In this document: positions 9,942 to 20,624 of the stretch, one piece after another
Numbering within the stretch: position 1 is the stretch's first letter
Layout of the letters: every line of letters starts with the position of its first letter
Assembly: GCA_030440445.1 (NCBI GenBank)
Contig: CP098528.1
Location: forward strand, 682,001 to 746,000
Reading direction: 5' to 3'
Source: Halomonas sp. KG2
Lineage (GTDB): Bacteria; Pseudomonadota; Gammaproteobacteria; Pseudomonadales; Halomonadaceae
DNA: 64,000 nt
The notes under the pieces: generated by a model
Database searches by the model: none
The model's input: the letters and a program-made list of their open reading frames with translations, nothing else
Told to the model about the DNA's origin: nothing
Translations under genes and position numbers: made by a program

Positions 9942-10924
9942 TCACTAACTCCTTGATGAGCGGCGGCGTGCCCAAGGCGTGCGCCGACGGTAAGCGGGGT
10001 TTGACGGGCGTTAAGCAGGTCGCGCACGGCCATCGCTTTACCACCAGGTAACTGGGCGTGGCTAACGCATAGTACTTCTTGGCCTTGCTCGCCACAGGCA
10101 ATGCGTAGGTGATCCTCGCCATGTTGAAGTAGTGTGCCGGGCGAAGTGGGAGGCTGTTCGCCTAGTTCAACACTGGCCATCAACAAACGTAAGCGATCAT
10201 TGCCTAACGTGCACCAAGCCACTGGCCACGGGTTAAAGGCACGGATTTTGCGCGCTAGCTGCTCGGCAGGCTGATGAAAGTCCAGCTCTGCTTCCGCCTT
10301 ACTGAGCTTAGCGGCGTAGGTGACGCCCTCGTCAGGTTGCGGTGTTGCTTTTAAATCGTTGCTGTCCAGCGCATCCAGCACGTTAATCAGCGCATTCGCC
10401 CCTTGAATGGCCAGCCGATCATGCAAGTCTCCGCCCGTGGTGCGCGAGGTGATTGGCGTACGAACTTCATACAGCATCTCACCGGTATCCAGGCCCGCAT
10501 CCATCTGCATAATGGTGACGCCTGATGCGCTATCACCGGCTTCAATAGCGCGTTGGATGGGGGCAGCACCTCGCCAGCGTGGCAGCAGAGAGGCGTGTAC
10601 GTTGATACAGCCTAAACGGGGAATGTCGAGCACGGCCTGTGGCAGTAGTAGCCCGTAAGCAACGACAACCATTACATCGGCATTCAATGCTGCCAGTTCC
10701 GCTTGGGCGTCAGAGTCTTTTAAGCTGACGGGCTGGTAGACAGGTAGCCCATGCTCAACAGCGAGCTGCTTGACGGGGCTGGGGGTGAGCTTGCGCCCGC
10801 GGCCTGCTGGGCGGTCAGGTTGAGTATATACCGCTACCACTTGATGCTGACTTTCGAGCACGGCAGCAAGGCTTGAGGCGGCGAAATCAGGCGTGCCAGC
10901 AAAAACAACGCGCAACTGTGACAT
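9938..10924 (-). CDS. fmt: Methionyl-tRNA formyltransferase
   Basis: Formylates initiator Met-tRNA using 10-formyltetrahydrofolate. The protein is 328 residues, slightly longer than E. coli Fmt. The N-terminal Rossmann domain opens LRVVFAGTPDFAASSLAAV; the active-site region NVHASLLPRWRGAAPIQRAI carries the conserved Asn-His pair and SLLP loop, and the catalytic Asp is in MDAGLDTGEML. The C-terminal OB-like tRNA-binding domain follows from about residue 205. Its product works directly before Def in protein maturation; def lies 155 bases upstream in the same orientation. Confidence 0.97.
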   Translation of the reverse strand: MSQLRVVFAGTPDFAASSLAAVLESQHQVVAVYTQPDRPAGRGRKLTPSPVKQLAVEHGLPVYQPVSLKDSDAQAELAALNADVMVVVAYGLLLPQAVLDIPRLGCINVHASLLPRWRGAAPIQRAIEAGDSASGVTIMQMDAGLDTGEMLYEVRTPITSRTTGGDLHDRLAIQGANALINVLDALDSNDLKATPQPDEGVTYAAKLSKAEAELDFHQPAEQLARKIRAFNPWPVAWCTLGNDRLRLLMASVELGEQPPTSPGTLLQHGEDHLRIACGEQGQEVLCVSHAQLPGGKAMAVRDLLNARQTPLTVGARLGHAAAHQGVSE

Positions 10925-11078
10925 GGTGATGACTACCTAGCATTGAAGGGGGAAAGTAATCGTGTGCCGTGGGGGAAACAAATAAAGGCCGAGAAGCAAC
11001 GCTACAACGCACCAGCAATAACGTTCAGTGCGTTTGCAGCGTGTCAGCTCGGCCAGCAATAACACGGCGTAGGTCGGT

Positions 11079-11591
11079 TTATGCGTTGTTTAATAGCTTG
11101 TGGCGTTTTTGCATCTTTTTCATCACTCGGTCACGCTTTAGGGGTGATAAGTAGTCAACAAAAAGCACGCCTTCCAAATGGTCGTACTCATGCTGAATGC
11201 AGTGGGCTAATAAACCATCGGCTTCTAGCTCGTAGGGCTCACCACTACGATCTAGCGCGTTCAGCTTTACTTTTAAATAGCGCGGTACTTCCGCGTAGTA
11301 TTCCGGAATCGATAAACAGCCTTCAGAAAGCGGCTCTTTTTCGTCACCAATCGGCTCATAGCGCGGATTAATAAGTACTAGCGGCTGCGAGTTATCGTCG
11401 CTGACATCCATTACTACGACACGCCGATGAACATCGATTTGCGTCGCTGCAAGGCCAATGCCGCGCGCGTCGTACATGGTCTCCAACATATCGTCGACGA
11501 GCTGGCGGACCTCATCGTCAACGGTTTCCACCGGTGCAGCCTTGGTGCGCAGGCGCTCGTCGGGGAATTCGAGAATAGGAAGTTTGGCCAT
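11079..11591 (-). CDS. def: Peptide deformylase
   Basis: Metallo-hydrolase that removes the formyl group from nascent N-terminal methionine, 170 residues. All three family motifs are visible: GIGLAATQ (motif 1), [13 protein letters not shown] (motif 2, with the metal-ligand Cys) and [14 protein letters not shown] (motif 3, HExxH metal site). It starts the def-fmt-rsmB series and is divergent from the LysM-like/dprA/tsaC genes across a 177-base gap, the arrangement familiar from E. coli and Pseudomonas. Confidence 0.97.
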   Translation of the reverse strand: MAKLPILEFPDERLRTKAAPVETVDDEVRQLVDDMLETMYDARGIGLAATQIDVHRRVVVMDVSDDNSQPLVLINPRYEPIGDEKEPLSEGCLSIPEYYAEVPRYLKVKLNALDRSGEPYELEADGLLAHCIQHEYDHLEGVLFVDYLSPLKRDRVMKKMQKRHKLLNNA

Positions 11592-11768
11592 GGCGTTACA
11601 ATCACCGTTATGCTGAGTCTTTAATATGAGCAGGCCTTGCCACCTGTGTTGGCAGGCCTAAGTGCTTTACTATCGGCCACTATATCATGCTGTAAGCGTT
11701 CCTGGGCACGCACAACGCCATGCAGCTCCCCTCAACGGCTTCACCCATAACTGACAAGAGAGCACAGG

Positions 11769-12632
11769 ATGGTGGTGAAAAGGGCAGTGGCGAAAAGGTT
11801 TCTTTATTATAGCGTGTCGTTGGCATGTTTGACGCTTATGACGACCGCCGCATTTGCGTGGGAATCACCGCAGCGGGTGGTAACGCTTTCTCCCCAGATG
11901 CGCGCCGTTCCTCAGCAAGAGGCAATGGCGCCGCTGCCGATGGAAACGATCCGGGCGTTTTTGCGAGCGCACCGAGTCGCAGAGCCGGACACGCCTATAC
12001 GGGAGCTGGCCTACGTCGTGGGCGGTGAGAATCAACGATTGTTGAGTGGCGCAGGAGATACGTTGTATGCGCGCGGCGTACTACCGTCCAGAGCGCGTTT
12101 AGGAATTTATCGTCCGGGCGAGCATTATGTTTCCGCTGAGGGTACCCCGTTGGGTACGGAGTTAATCAATATTGGCCAAGCGCGCCAGCTCAGCAGAGAG
12201 GGAGATATTGCCCGCCTAGAAGTGCTCAGCGCCTACCAGGAGGTGCGTAATAACGATATTTTGCTGCCGCTTGACACCCCGCTGTTTGCATCTCCGTCGT
12301 CAGAAAATAGTTTTCAGCCTCGTTTACCGTTGAACGATGTCGCTGGTCAGATTATTGCGGTACCTGGCGGAGTGCGCTTTATTGGACGCTTACAAATAGT
12401 GGCCCTGGATATTGGTACTCAGGATGGCTTGCAGCCCGGCCATGTATTACATGTTGGCCAGCAGGGGGAACTTGTTAACGACCCGCGTAGCCAAGAGCTT
12501 CTGCAACTACCCGCCACTGAAGCGGGAAGCGTCATGGTGGTAAAGCCGTATAGCCTGATGAGCTATGCGTTGGTGATGCAGACATCGAACGTTTTAGCGG
12601 TTGGAGACCGGGTACACTCGCCGGTACGCTAA
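11769..12632 (+). CDS. Envelope protein related to LysM proteins upstream of dprA, LysM domain absent
   Basis: Secreted protein of 287 residues. A signal peptide is evident (VAKRFLYYSVSLACLTLMTTAAFA then WESPQ). The remainder (VVTLSPQMRAVPQQEAM..., AYVVGGENQRLLSGAGDTLYARG, and a C-terminal region with GHVLHVGQQGE) matches the non-LysM part of the LysM proteins that precede dprA in pseudomonads. The LysM module with its DTLW-type motif, expected directly after the signal peptide, cannot be found. Peptidoglycan binding is therefore doubtful. The start could also be one of the GTG codons 3-6 bases downstream. dprA follows after 27 bases. Function is unknown. Confidence 0.7.
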   Translation: MVVKRAVAKRFLYYSVSLACLTLMTTAAFAWESPQRVVTLSPQMRAVPQQEAMAPLPMETIRAFLRAHRVAEPDTPIRELAYVVGGENQRLLSGAGDTLYARGVLPSRARLGIYRPGEHYVSAEGTPLGTELINIGQARQLSREGDIARLEVLSAYQEVRNNDILLPLDTPLFASPSSENSFQPRLPLNDVAGQIIAVPGGVRFIGRLQIVALDIGTQDGLQPGHVLHVGQQGELVNDPRSQELLQLPATEAGSVMVVKPYSLMSYALVMQTSNVLAVGDRVHSPVR

Positions 12633-12659
12633 ACACCATACAACTAACAGGGGATAGGT

Positions 12660-13781
12660 ATGGATGCCAAGGAGTGGCTAGTGGTGAATGAGCTACCGGG
12701 TATGGGGGCGCTTCGCACCGCAGCGCTGGCTGCGAAGCAGCCGCAATGGCCCCATGGCTGGCTTGCTGGGTTGCCCAGCAACGCCGCGAGTGCACTGCGG
12801 CTTTGGCTAGCGCAGCCAGAGCGAAGCCCGTTGCAGCAGGCAGTCGACCATACCTTCGCATGGCTGGCGGCCGCGCCTAATCGCCATTTGCTCCATCGTA
12901 ATCACCCCGCATGGCCTGAGTTGCTCGATCAATTGCCGGATCCCCCCGTGGTGCTGTGGGCACAAGGTGATCTTAGTGCACTAGATGGCCCAAAACTGGC
13001 CATGGTGGGCACTCGGCGTCCCACTACTGAAGGAAGCGGTAATGCTCAGGCGTTTGCCAGAGAGCTTGTTAATCGCGGCTGGTGCATCGTCAGCGGCATG
13101 GCTCTCGGAGTTGATGGGGTGGCACAGCGCGCAGCGTTAGCGGCAGGAGGGCAGTCGATTGCGGTGCTTGGCTGTGGCGTTGATGTTATTTATCCGCCCC
13201 GTCACCGTGATTTACATGAGCAGCTAAGCAGCGTGCGAGGAGGCTTGTTATTATCTGAGCATCCGCCGGGAACCGTTGCTCGGCCAGCCTTCTTTCCTCG
13301 ACGGAACCGAATTGTGACCGGCCTTTCATTAGGTACGTTAGTGGTCGAAGCGACTGAGAAGAGCGGCTCATTGGTCAGCGCACGATTAGCCCTTGAGCAA
13401 GACCGTGAGTTGTTTGCACTGCCCGGGTCGCTACATAACGTGCAGGCTCGTGGTTGCCTGCAGTTATTACGTAGCGGTGCAACGCTGGTGCGTCATGTGG
13501 ACGATATTTTAGAAGAGTTGCAGCACTGGGCTGAACGCTATATGCCAACCGATCCACGTACTATCGCTGACAACGCAAGCCTTGATTTGCCTATTGAAAA
13601 CGATGAGCCCAAGGACAACCTACTAAGCGCGCTGGGCGCAACGCCAACGCCGATTGATATATTGGTTCAGAGCGCGGGCCTTACGGTCAGTGAATGCCAA
13701 CAACGGTTATTGATGCTGGAGCTTGATGGCAAAGTGGCGCAGCAAGCGGGTGGCTGGGTGCGTTTGACGCGGCCATGGTAG
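12660..13781 (+). CDS. dprA: DNA-processing protein DprA (Smf)
   Basis: Loads RecA on incoming single-stranded DNA in natural transformation; widely conserved even in non-competent bacteria. The protein has 373 residues. The Rossmann-like DprA domain covers about residues 90-300 with the signatures MVGTRRPTTEGSG, VSGMALGVDGVAQRAAL, LGCGVDVIYPPRH, FPRRNRIVTGLS and EKSGSLVSARLALEQ. A small winged-helix (DML1-like) domain ends the protein (residues about 310-373). The ATG has AGGGGAT upstream. It follows the LysM-like gene and precedes tsaC. Confidence 0.96.
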   Translation: MDAKEWLVVNELPGMGALRTAALAAKQPQWPHGWLAGLPSNAASALRLWLAQPERSPLQQAVDHTFAWLAAAPNRHLLHRNHPAWPELLDQLPDPPVVLWAQGDLSALDGPKLAMVGTRRPTTEGSGNAQAFARELVNRGWCIVSGMALGVDGVAQRAALAAGGQSIAVLGCGVDVIYPPRHRDLHEQLSSVRGGLLLSEHPPGTVARPAFFPRRNRIVTGLSLGTLVVEATEKSGSLVSARLALEQDRELFALPGSLHNVQARGCLQLLRSGATLVRHVDDILEELQHWAERYMPTDPRTIADNASLDLPIENDEPKDNLLSALGATPTPIDILVQSAGLTVSECQQRLLMLELDGKVAQQAGGWVRLTRPW

Positions 13782-13862
13782 GATGTAAGTAACCGTTTTT
13801 CATCTACTGAAGATGTAACAATCTCAGGTGATGAGGGGCCGCGTTTGTAACGAGGAGCATCT

Positions 13863-14420
13863 ATGAAATCGGCTGTTGAGGTTAAAGAGGCGGTACGAAC
13901 ATTAAAAGAGGGGGGCGTTATCGCCTGCCCCACCGAAGCAGTCTGGGGGCTGAGCTGTGACCCAGATAACGATGAAGCGTTAGCGCATTTGATGCGTATG
14001 AAAGAGCGTGATCCCGCCAAAGGGGTGATTCTTGTTGCTGCGAATATTCAGCAATTTCAGCCTTGGCTAAACCAACTGCCAGTTGCACTGCATGCGCCCT
14101 TAGCGGCCAGTTGGCCTGGCCCCAATACCTGGCTAGTGCCTGACAATGGCCGTAGTCATGGTTTGGTACGCGGTGCCCATCAAAGTGTGGCTCTGCGGGT
14201 GACCGACCATCCACTAATGAAAGCGCTCTGTGAGGCTTTTGGTGGCCCGCTCGTCTCTACCTCTGCTAATCGCGCGGGCGACCCACCCGCCATGAGCGCT
14301 GATGAAGTCGCGGCTATTTTCGGTGAGGAGGTCGCGGCGATTGTCGCGGGTGAGCTTGGAGGAAACGCAAAGCCCAGCACCATCAGAGACCTGGTGTCGG
14401 GCAAAGTCATGCGTTCATAG
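13863..14420 (+). CDS. tsaC: Threonylcarbamoyl-AMP synthase TsaC (YrdC family)
   Basis: Makes threonylcarbamoyl-AMP from threonine, bicarbonate and ATP for the t6A37 modification of tRNAs reading ANN codons. The protein is 185 residues, the short TsaC/YrdC type without the Sua5 C-terminal domain. Signatures are GGVIACPTEAVWGLSCDP (substrate loop), the KERDPAKGVILVAAN segment corresponding to the KxR...SKG ATP region, and VSTSANRAGDPPAMSADEV. An AACGAGGAGC ribosome binding site precedes the ATG. It lies between dprA and hemF as in E. coli and Pseudomonas. Confidence 0.95.
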   Translation: MKSAVEVKEAVRTLKEGGVIACPTEAVWGLSCDPDNDEALAHLMRMKERDPAKGVILVAANIQQFQPWLNQLPVALHAPLAASWPGPNTWLVPDNGRSHGLVRGAHQSVALRVTDHPLMKALCEAFGGPLVSTSANRAGDPPAMSADEVAAIFGEEVAAIVAGELGGNAKPSTIRDLVSGKVMRS

Positions 14421-14433
14421 CGAAGCGCCTTGA

Positions 14434-15426
<993 letters not shown>

Positions 15427-15435
15427 GGAGCCTGT

Positions 15436-16263
15436 ATGACCGACCGTTACTGTGTCTTTGGAAACCCGATTAAGCACTCTAAGTCGCCATTAATTCACGA
15501 AGAGTTTGCTAATCAAACTCAGCAACCTATGACCTATACCGCCGAACTTGCACCGGTGGAAGGTTTTGTCAGCGCCTGGCGAGAATTTGTGGCAGCGGGT
15601 GGTCGAGGGGCGAACGTGACTGTCCCCTTCAAAGGCGATGCCTTTGCGCTGTGCGATACCCTGAGCCACCGCGCCAAGCGCGCTCAGGCGGTGAATACGC
15701 TGATTGTCGGCGGCAATGGCCGTACCTACGGTGATACCACTGACGGTATTGGGCTGGTGCGTGACCTTGGATACCATCACGTGCCCATTAAGGATAAACG
15801 CGTGCTGGTGATCGGTGCCGGTGGTGCAGTGCGTGGTGTGCTTGAACCGCTGCTTGCCGAGCAACCTCGTGACGTTGTTATCGTCAATCGGACGGCGGAC
15901 AAAGCCGCCCAATTAGCAGATGCATTTGCCGACTTAGGCACCCTTCATGGCGGTGGGTTTGAGACGTTAGAAGGCCAGTTTGATCTGGTGATCAATGGCA
16001 CCAGCGCCAGTCTTTCTGGGGATTTGCCGCCGCTGCCGGATAACTTATTTAATCAAGGCGCTTGGGCCTACGACATGATGTATGGCTCAGAACCCACGGT
16101 GTTTTTGCAGTGGGCAGGCCCACGCGGCGCCAAGTTGCTCGATGGCCTGGGGATGCTGGTTGAACAAGCTGCTGAATCTTTCTTTTTATGGCGTAACCTG
16201 CGACCCGCAACAGCCCCGGTGCGTACACTGTTAAGGCAATCGTTGAACGTCGCCAGTGACTAG
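15436..16263 (+). CDS. aroE: Shikimate dehydrogenase (NADP+)
   Basis: Reduces 3-dehydroshikimate to shikimate in the aromatic amino acid pathway. The protein has 275 residues. The shikimate-binding N-terminal domain has [13 protein letters not shown] and [11 protein letters not shown] with the catalytic Lys; the nucleotide-binding domain opens [18 protein letters not shown], and NRTADKA supplies the NADP-specific Arg region. AAGGAG precedes the ATG at good spacing. A strong hairpin terminator lies 42 bases after the stop. Confidence 0.97.
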   Translation: MTDRYCVFGNPIKHSKSPLIHEEFANQTQQPMTYTAELAPVEGFVSAWREFVAAGGRGANVTVPFKGDAFALCDTLSHRAKRAQAVNTLIVGGNGRTYGDTTDGIGLVRDLGYHHVPIKDKRVLVIGAGGAVRGVLEPLLAEQPRDVVIVNRTADKAAQLADAFADLGTLHGGGFETLEGQFDLVINGTSASLSGDLPPLPDNLFNQGAWAYDMMYGSEPTVFLQWAGPRGAKLLDGLGMLVEQAAESFFLWRNLRPATAPVRTLLRQSLNVASD

Positions 16264-16304
16264 CGATAGCGAGCGTTTCCATACGCTCTGAAGATAAGAC
16301 AGCA

Positions 16305-16329
16305 AAAGGCAGCCATTGCGGCTGCCTTT
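16305..16329. terminator. Terminator after aroE, probably bidirectional
   Basis: A perfect 10-base stem, AAAGGCAGCC (16305-16314) and GGCTGCCTTT (16320-16329), with loop ATTGC. It ends in TTTATT on the plus strand and is flanked by AAAA on the left, so it can serve both aroE and the convergent small membrane protein gene. Confidence 0.88.
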
Positions 16330-16358
16330 ATTGGTTAGTGCTGGTTGTTCTCGCATGT

Positions 16359-16616
16359 TTAGCGAGATTTGGTGTAAAAGCCAATCATGCACATAACGAG
16401 ACCAACCACAGAGACCAGCATACCGCCGTTAACCAGCAGCGGTGAGCGCTCAAGCCACGATACAAAGGGCTGCGGCGTGTCACGGCACGCATTTGTCAGG
16501 TAATCCCAATGCCCCCCGTCGAGCTGGCAAGCGCGTACGTCACCCAGTTCCCAGAAATAGACGCCGAGCAACACTAAAATCGGCAAGACAAGCAGCAATA
16601 AACCAATTCGAATCAT
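16359..16616 (-). CDS. Small two-helix membrane protein of unknown function
   Basis: Eighty-five residues. One hydrophobic helix at the N terminus (GLLLLVLPILVLLGVYFW), a soluble loop with two cysteines (ACQLDGGHWDYLTNAC) that could form a disulphide outside the membrane, and a second helix at the C terminus (GGMLVSVVGLVMCMIGFY). No family is recognised. It lies 22 bases upstream of the M48 lipoprotein gene only in coordinate order; transcription order is M48 gene first, then this one, with a terminator after it. Confidence 0.65.
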   Translation of the reverse strand: MIRIGLLLLVLPILVLLGVYFWELGDVRACQLDGGHWDYLTNACRDTPQPFVSWLERSPLLVNGGMLVSVVGLVMCMIGFYTKSR

Positions 16617-16638
16617 TCAAACCTCAACACTAAGATGC

Positions 16639-17442
16639 TTAGGGGCGTGGGCAGTTGGGCGTGCGGCCGCTATTGCGTGCCTGCTCGTAGCTTGCCATGG
16701 CGTTATTCATGCTGGCTTGAAGTCCTTCGATACGCTGGCCTTCACTTGGGTGCGTCGACATCCAGGCGGGCGGAGCGCCACCGCCGGAGGCCGCCTGCAT
16801 ATTTTCCCAAACGGTAACGCTTTCCCGTGGATCAAAACCGGCTTGGGCCATTAACTGAAGGCCGATAACATCGGCTTCACTTTCATGACGACGGGAGAAC
16901 GGCAACGCAATACCGTATTCCGCTCCCATTCCCAGCACCCCCATCAGTTGTTGGCCACCCGGGGTTTGCATGCCGGAGGTGCTGGCAAGCACCGATAAAC
17001 CAAGTGACGTTGCGCTTTTTGTTGAGGCGCGTTCGTTGGCATGATTCGCAATGACGTGACCAATTTCGTGGCCGACAACCGAGGCTAGCTGGTTTTGATT
17101 GGTGGCGATATCAAGCATGCCCGTATTCACACCCATGTAGCCACCGGGCAGAGCAAAGGCGTTGGGCTGTTCAGATTCAAAGACACGGATTTGCCAATCA
17201 AGATTACGCTGTTCGGCTGGCAATACTTCTACAATGGCATCTGCGATGCACTGCACATAGCGATGGCTTGCCTGACCTGCGGTGGGAATATCTTGTTGAT
17301 ACTGCGCAAAGGCTTGCTGGCCCATTTGATTGAGCTGATCATCTGAAAGCAGCAGCAACTGAGAACGACCGGTAGGTGACGTGGAGCATGCTGCGACAGA
17401 AGCACACAGTGCGGTAACAGCCAAGGGACGAAGCCAGCGCAT
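16639..17442 (-). CDS. M48-family metalloprotease lipoprotein
   Basis: Zinc protease of 267 residues with a lipoprotein signal ending in the lipobox VAAC (near residue 19), so probably anchored to the outer membrane facing the periplasm. The catalytic HExxH motif is in VVGHEIGHVIANHANER (about residue 125), and the third ligand Glu is in RRHESEADVIGLQLM. The family includes E. coli LoiP and BepA relatives that process outer membrane proteins. The start at 17442 is preferred because AAGGA lies upstream and the signal peptide follows directly; an in-frame extension of 13 codons is less likely. Confidence 0.88.
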   Translation of the reverse strand: MRWLRPLAVTALCASVAACSTSPTGRSQLLLLSDDQLNQMGQQAFAQYQQDIPTAGQASHRYVQCIADAIVEVLPAEQRNLDWQIRVFESEQPNAFALPGGYMGVNTGMLDIATNQNQLASVVGHEIGHVIANHANERASTKSATSLGLSVLASTSGMQTPGGQQLMGVLGMGAEYGIALPFSRRHESEADVIGLQLMAQAGFDPRESVTVWENMQAASGGGAPPAWMSTHPSEGQRIEGLQASMNNAMASYEQARNSGRTPNCPRP

Positions 17443-17539
17443 AAGCGGTTTCCTTATAGACGAGTAGGGATCTTTGCACACAAGATAACCACTGTCAGTG
17501 GTAAATCAACTCATATCATAACGCACTCTGAGGACAATC

Positions 17540-18418
17540 ATGGATGCTGAATTGAGCCACCGCTTAACGCGGTTGCTGGACCACGTAGAACACTGGTTGC
17601 CGCCTGTACCGACCCAGGTGGATTGGGACAAGCATGTGGCGGCTATTTGGCAGCGCCATCCGTTAGGTGGACGATTGGTTCCCGTACCACCGCGCGACAC
17701 GATGACGCTGGATGATCTGTTAGGCATCGAGCGTCAAAAATTAGCCTTAGTCGATAACACCCGTGCATTTTTGCAGGGGCTACCTGCCAACCATGGTTTG
17801 CTGTGGGGATCACGTGGCAGCGGGAAGTCATCGGTGATTCGTGCGCTGCTTAACTCGTTGGCGAATGATGGGCTGCGCTTGATTCAAGTGGATCGCCACG
17901 ATTTAGGTAGTCTGCCGATATTGGTAGAACAGCTGCGCGATACGCCGCATCGTTTCGTGGTGTATTGCGACGATCTTTCGTTTGAAGGTAATGATGATGC
18001 TTACAAGGCGCTAAAAAGCGTCTTAGACGGCGCATTAACGGGGCCGCCGGAAAACGTCTTGTTGTATGCCACTTCTAACCGCCGCCATTTATTGCCGGAA
18101 TCCATGGACGACAATAGCGGTACACGTCTTGTCGGTGAAGAGCTGCATCACGGTGACGCTGTTGAGGAAAAGATCTCATTGTCGGATCGTTTCGGCTTAT
18201 GGTTAGGTTTTCATCCTTTCAGCCAGGCGACTTACCTAGAGGTCTGTGAGCACTGGGTGGCTCGTATTGGTGATAAGCAGGATTGGGGTGAGGCCGCACG
18301 GGCAGAAGCGGTTCGCTTTGCCACGCTAAGAGGAGGGCGCAGTGGCCGAACGGCTTGGCAGTTTGCAGCCCAGTGGGTGGGCCGCAAACGGCTTCATGAA
18401 GGAAGTCGTCAGGCTTAA
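17540..18418 (+). CDS. DUF815-family AAA+ ATPase
   Basis: Cytosolic ATPase of 292 residues. The Walker A motif is GSRGSGKSS (about residue 95), Walker B is VVYCDDLSFE, and TSNRRHLLPE gives the sensor region. A DNLLGIERQK-like segment before the nucleotide fold is typical of DUF815. The biological role of the family is not established. It is divergent from the M48 gene, and its stop overlaps the stop of the convergent lipoprotein gene by four bases. Confidence 0.88.
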   Translation: MDAELSHRLTRLLDHVEHWLPPVPTQVDWDKHVAAIWQRHPLGGRLVPVPPRDTMTLDDLLGIERQKLALVDNTRAFLQGLPANHGLLWGSRGSGKSSVIRALLNSLANDGLRLIQVDRHDLGSLPILVEQLRDTPHRFVVYCDDLSFEGNDDAYKALKSVLDGALTGPPENVLLYATSNRRHLLPESMDDNSGTRLVGEELHHGDAVEEKISLSDRFGLWLGFHPFSQATYLEVCEHWVARIGDKQDWGEAARAEAVRFATLRGGRSGRTAWQFAAQWVGRKRLHEGSRQA

Positions 18419-19029
18419 CGCACAGGCGTCAACTGGCCGTCGGCGCCTACGTTTAGGCGAATGGTCGGCGTTAAAAGCCCTGCAGGTAATGTCATACCCA
18501 GTCCACGCAGGTCTCCTGGCGTGATAGCAAGCTCACTGCCAGGCGGTAGTGAGCCCTGGGTGGCTAACTGGCTGGCGAGTTCTAGCATTGGCATCATACG
18601 CTGGGTGTCGGTAGTCAGGATATCAAACGATACCGGTAGACGTAACGTTGAGTCTTCCCCTGATGTTAGCGTTACATCCTCTTGATATTGGCCTTGCACT
18701 GGATCGACCCCCGGCATATCGAGCATCCAACGGAAGCCTGACATCTCAACAGCGGGCATACCGGTAGGTAAACCAAGGCCCATCGCTAAGGTGGCCTGAA
18801 CGGGCAAGCTGCCAGTGCCAAGGCTAGACGCAAGCAAACTTGTCAGGTCGCTAGTATCAAGCCCTGCTTGCACGTTATAAGGGCCAATACGTACCTCTTC
18901 AATGCCCAGCGATGTGACCGCCAAGCGAAAGGCAAATAAGCCTGTTTGGGGCAGAGCAAGGCAACCTGCTAGCAAGCTTGCCATCAGCAGTAAGAGCAAC
19001 CCGCGCCCACGTTTAATTGCGTAGTGCAT
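18415..19029 (-). CDS. Predicted lipoprotein of unknown function
   Basis: Protein of 204 residues with a lipoprotein signal (GRGLLLLLMASLLAGC, cysteine near residue 23). The mature part has no recognisable domain: it is poor in charged residues and alternates short hydrophobic strands with glycine/leucine-rich stretches (LTSLLASSLGTGSLPVQATLA), suggesting a beta-rich lipid- or membrane-associated fold. The ATG at 19029 has TAGGAG upstream; an upstream in-frame TTG is less likely. The gene is separated from der by a strong terminator, so it is probably transcribed on its own. Confidence 0.65.
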   Translation of the reverse strand: MHYAIKRGRGLLLLLMASLLAGCLALPQTGLFAFRLAVTSLGIEEVRIGPYNVQAGLDTSDLTSLLASSLGTGSLPVQATLAMGLGLPTGMPAVEMSGFRWMLDMPGVDPVQGQYQEDVTLTSGEDSTLRLPVSFDILTTDTQRMMPMLELASQLATQGSLPPGSELAITPGDLRGLGMTLPAGLLTPTIRLNVGADGQLTPVR

Positions 19030-19168
19030 TAATAATATCTCTCCTAAGAAGGGCAAAGGTTCAGAGGTGCATAATGTCAGAGAGGCGATTGCCGAAAAAC
19101 GCGGCTATTTGAGAGCTAGTGCGGATAGCTGTCAAGCAAATTTACTCGATAATGGGGGCCATCAACCA

Positions 19169-19200
19169 AAACGCCTGCTGATGAGGGTCAGCAGGCGTTT
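19169..19200 (-). terminator. Terminator of the der-distal operon
   Basis: A perfect 13-base stem, AAACGCCTGCTGA (19169-19181) and TCAGCAGGCGTTT (19188-19200), with a six-base loop. On the minus strand it is followed by TTTTGGTTG. It lies 20 bases after the der stop and closes the long minus-strand housekeeping block. Confidence 0.92.
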
Positions 19201-19220
19201 GGTAGATTAATGAGCGAGCC

Positions 19221-20624
19221 TCAGCGGCGGCTTTTACGTGCTTCTTTAGTACGGTTGAGCTCGCGTTTTTTGGCTTTCTCTTTATCGCTTGCCCCTGCCA
19301 TGTGGTCAAACGGGTTGCTACCCGAACGGAACTCAAAGCGCATTGGCGTACCGCGAACCTTCAACACTTTGCGGAAGGTGTTGGTTAGATAGCGGCGATA
19401 GGCTTCCGGCAGTGATTCAGTCTGATTGCCATGCACTACGATGATAGGCGGGTTGCTACCACCTTGGTGTGCCATGCGCAGTTTGATACGCCGGCCGTTA
19501 ACCATGGGCGGCGGGTGCTGGCTGACCGCATCTTGAAGCAGCGTGGTCAATCGGTTGGTCGACCAATGAGCGTTCGCAGCATTGAAAGCTCGTTCGATCG
19601 AAGGATAAAGATCACCCACAGCGGTGCCGTGCAGGGCGGAGATAAAATGCATCTCGGCATACTCGGCAAAGCCCAAGCGGCGCTTAATTTCTGCGCGCAT
19701 TTTCTCTTTCGCTTCGCTTTCCAGTCCGTCCCACTTATTGATGGCCAGTACTAACGCGCGGCCAGTGGTTAGCACGTAGTCTAGCAGGTGAAGATCTTGC
19801 TCAACTAAACCGCTGCGCGCATCCAGTACCATGACCGCGACGTGACACTCTTTGATCGCATCAAGGGTTTTGATAATGGAAAACTTTTCAGCAATCTCGC
19901 GAACGTTCTTACGCCGCCGAATACCTGCAGTATCAACCAATACGTAGGGCTTACCACGACGCTCGAACGGGATTTCAATCGCATCGCGGGTAGTGCCTGC
20001 CTCATCGAATACAACAACGCGCTCTTCACCCAACAGCCGATTAACCAATGTGGATTTGCCCACATTAGGACGGCCAATAACACCGATACGAATGCCTTTG
20101 GTGCCCGTGTCCCCAGGAATGCTGGGATCGCGCTCGGGAAACGGCTCCAGCACGGTATCAATGAGCAGTGAGACATTGCGACCATGGGCGGCAGCAATCG
20201 GCCATGGGTCGCCAAGCCCTAAGGTCCAGAAGTCGGCCATGGCCGAATGCTCTTCTAAACCATCGGTTTTGTTGACTACCAGCCAGGTTTTTTTCTGATT
20301 AACGCGCAGATGATTCGCAATGGCCTCATCAGCCACGTTAAGCCCTGCGCGGGCGTCTACTAGAAACAGTACAATATCGGCTTCATCAATGGCGGCCAGG
20401 GACTGTTCGGCCATTGCCGCATCAATCCCTTCTTCGTCACCGCTGATGCCGCCGGTATCAATCACCGTATACGCTTTGCCGCCTAGCATTCCGTTCCCGT
20501 ATTTACGGTCACGGGTAAGGCCAGGAAAGTCCGCTACGAGCGCATCGCGTGAGCGGGTTAGGCGGTTAAACAACGTCGATTTGCCCACATTGGGCCGACC
20601 GACTAAAGCAATGACGGGTGTCAT
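19221..20624 (-). CDS. der: Ribosome assembly GTPase Der (EngA)
   Basis: Double-GTPase needed for 50S subunit maturation, 467 residues. Each of the two G domains shows a full set of motifs: GRPNVGKST with NKTD in the first, GRPNVGKST and NKWDG in the second. The KH-like C-terminal domain carries the [17 protein letters not shown] segment. The start overlaps the bamB stop by four bases, the usual yfgM-bamB-der gene order. Confidence 0.98.
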   Translation of the reverse strand: MTPVIALVGRPNVGKSTLFNRLTRSRDALVADFPGLTRDRKYGNGMLGGKAYTVIDTGGISGDEEGIDAAMAEQSLAAIDEADIVLFLVDARAGLNVADEAIANHLRVNQKKTWLVVNKTDGLEEHSAMADFWTLGLGDPWPIAAAHGRNVSLLIDTVLEPFPERDPSIPGDTGTKGIRIGVIGRPNVGKSTLVNRLLGEERVVVFDEAGTTRDAIEIPFERRGKPYVLVDTAGIRRRKNVREIAEKFSIIKTLDAIKECHVAVMVLDARSGLVEQDLHLLDYVLTTGRALVLAINKWDGLESEAKEKMRAEIKRRLGFAEYAEMHFISALHGTAVGDLYPSIERAFNAANAHWSTNRLTTLLQDAVSQHPPPMVNGRRIKLRMAHQGGSNPPIIVVHGNQTESLPEAYRRYLTNTFRKVLKVRGTPMRFEFRSGSNPFDHMAGASDKEKAKKRELNRTKEARKSRR

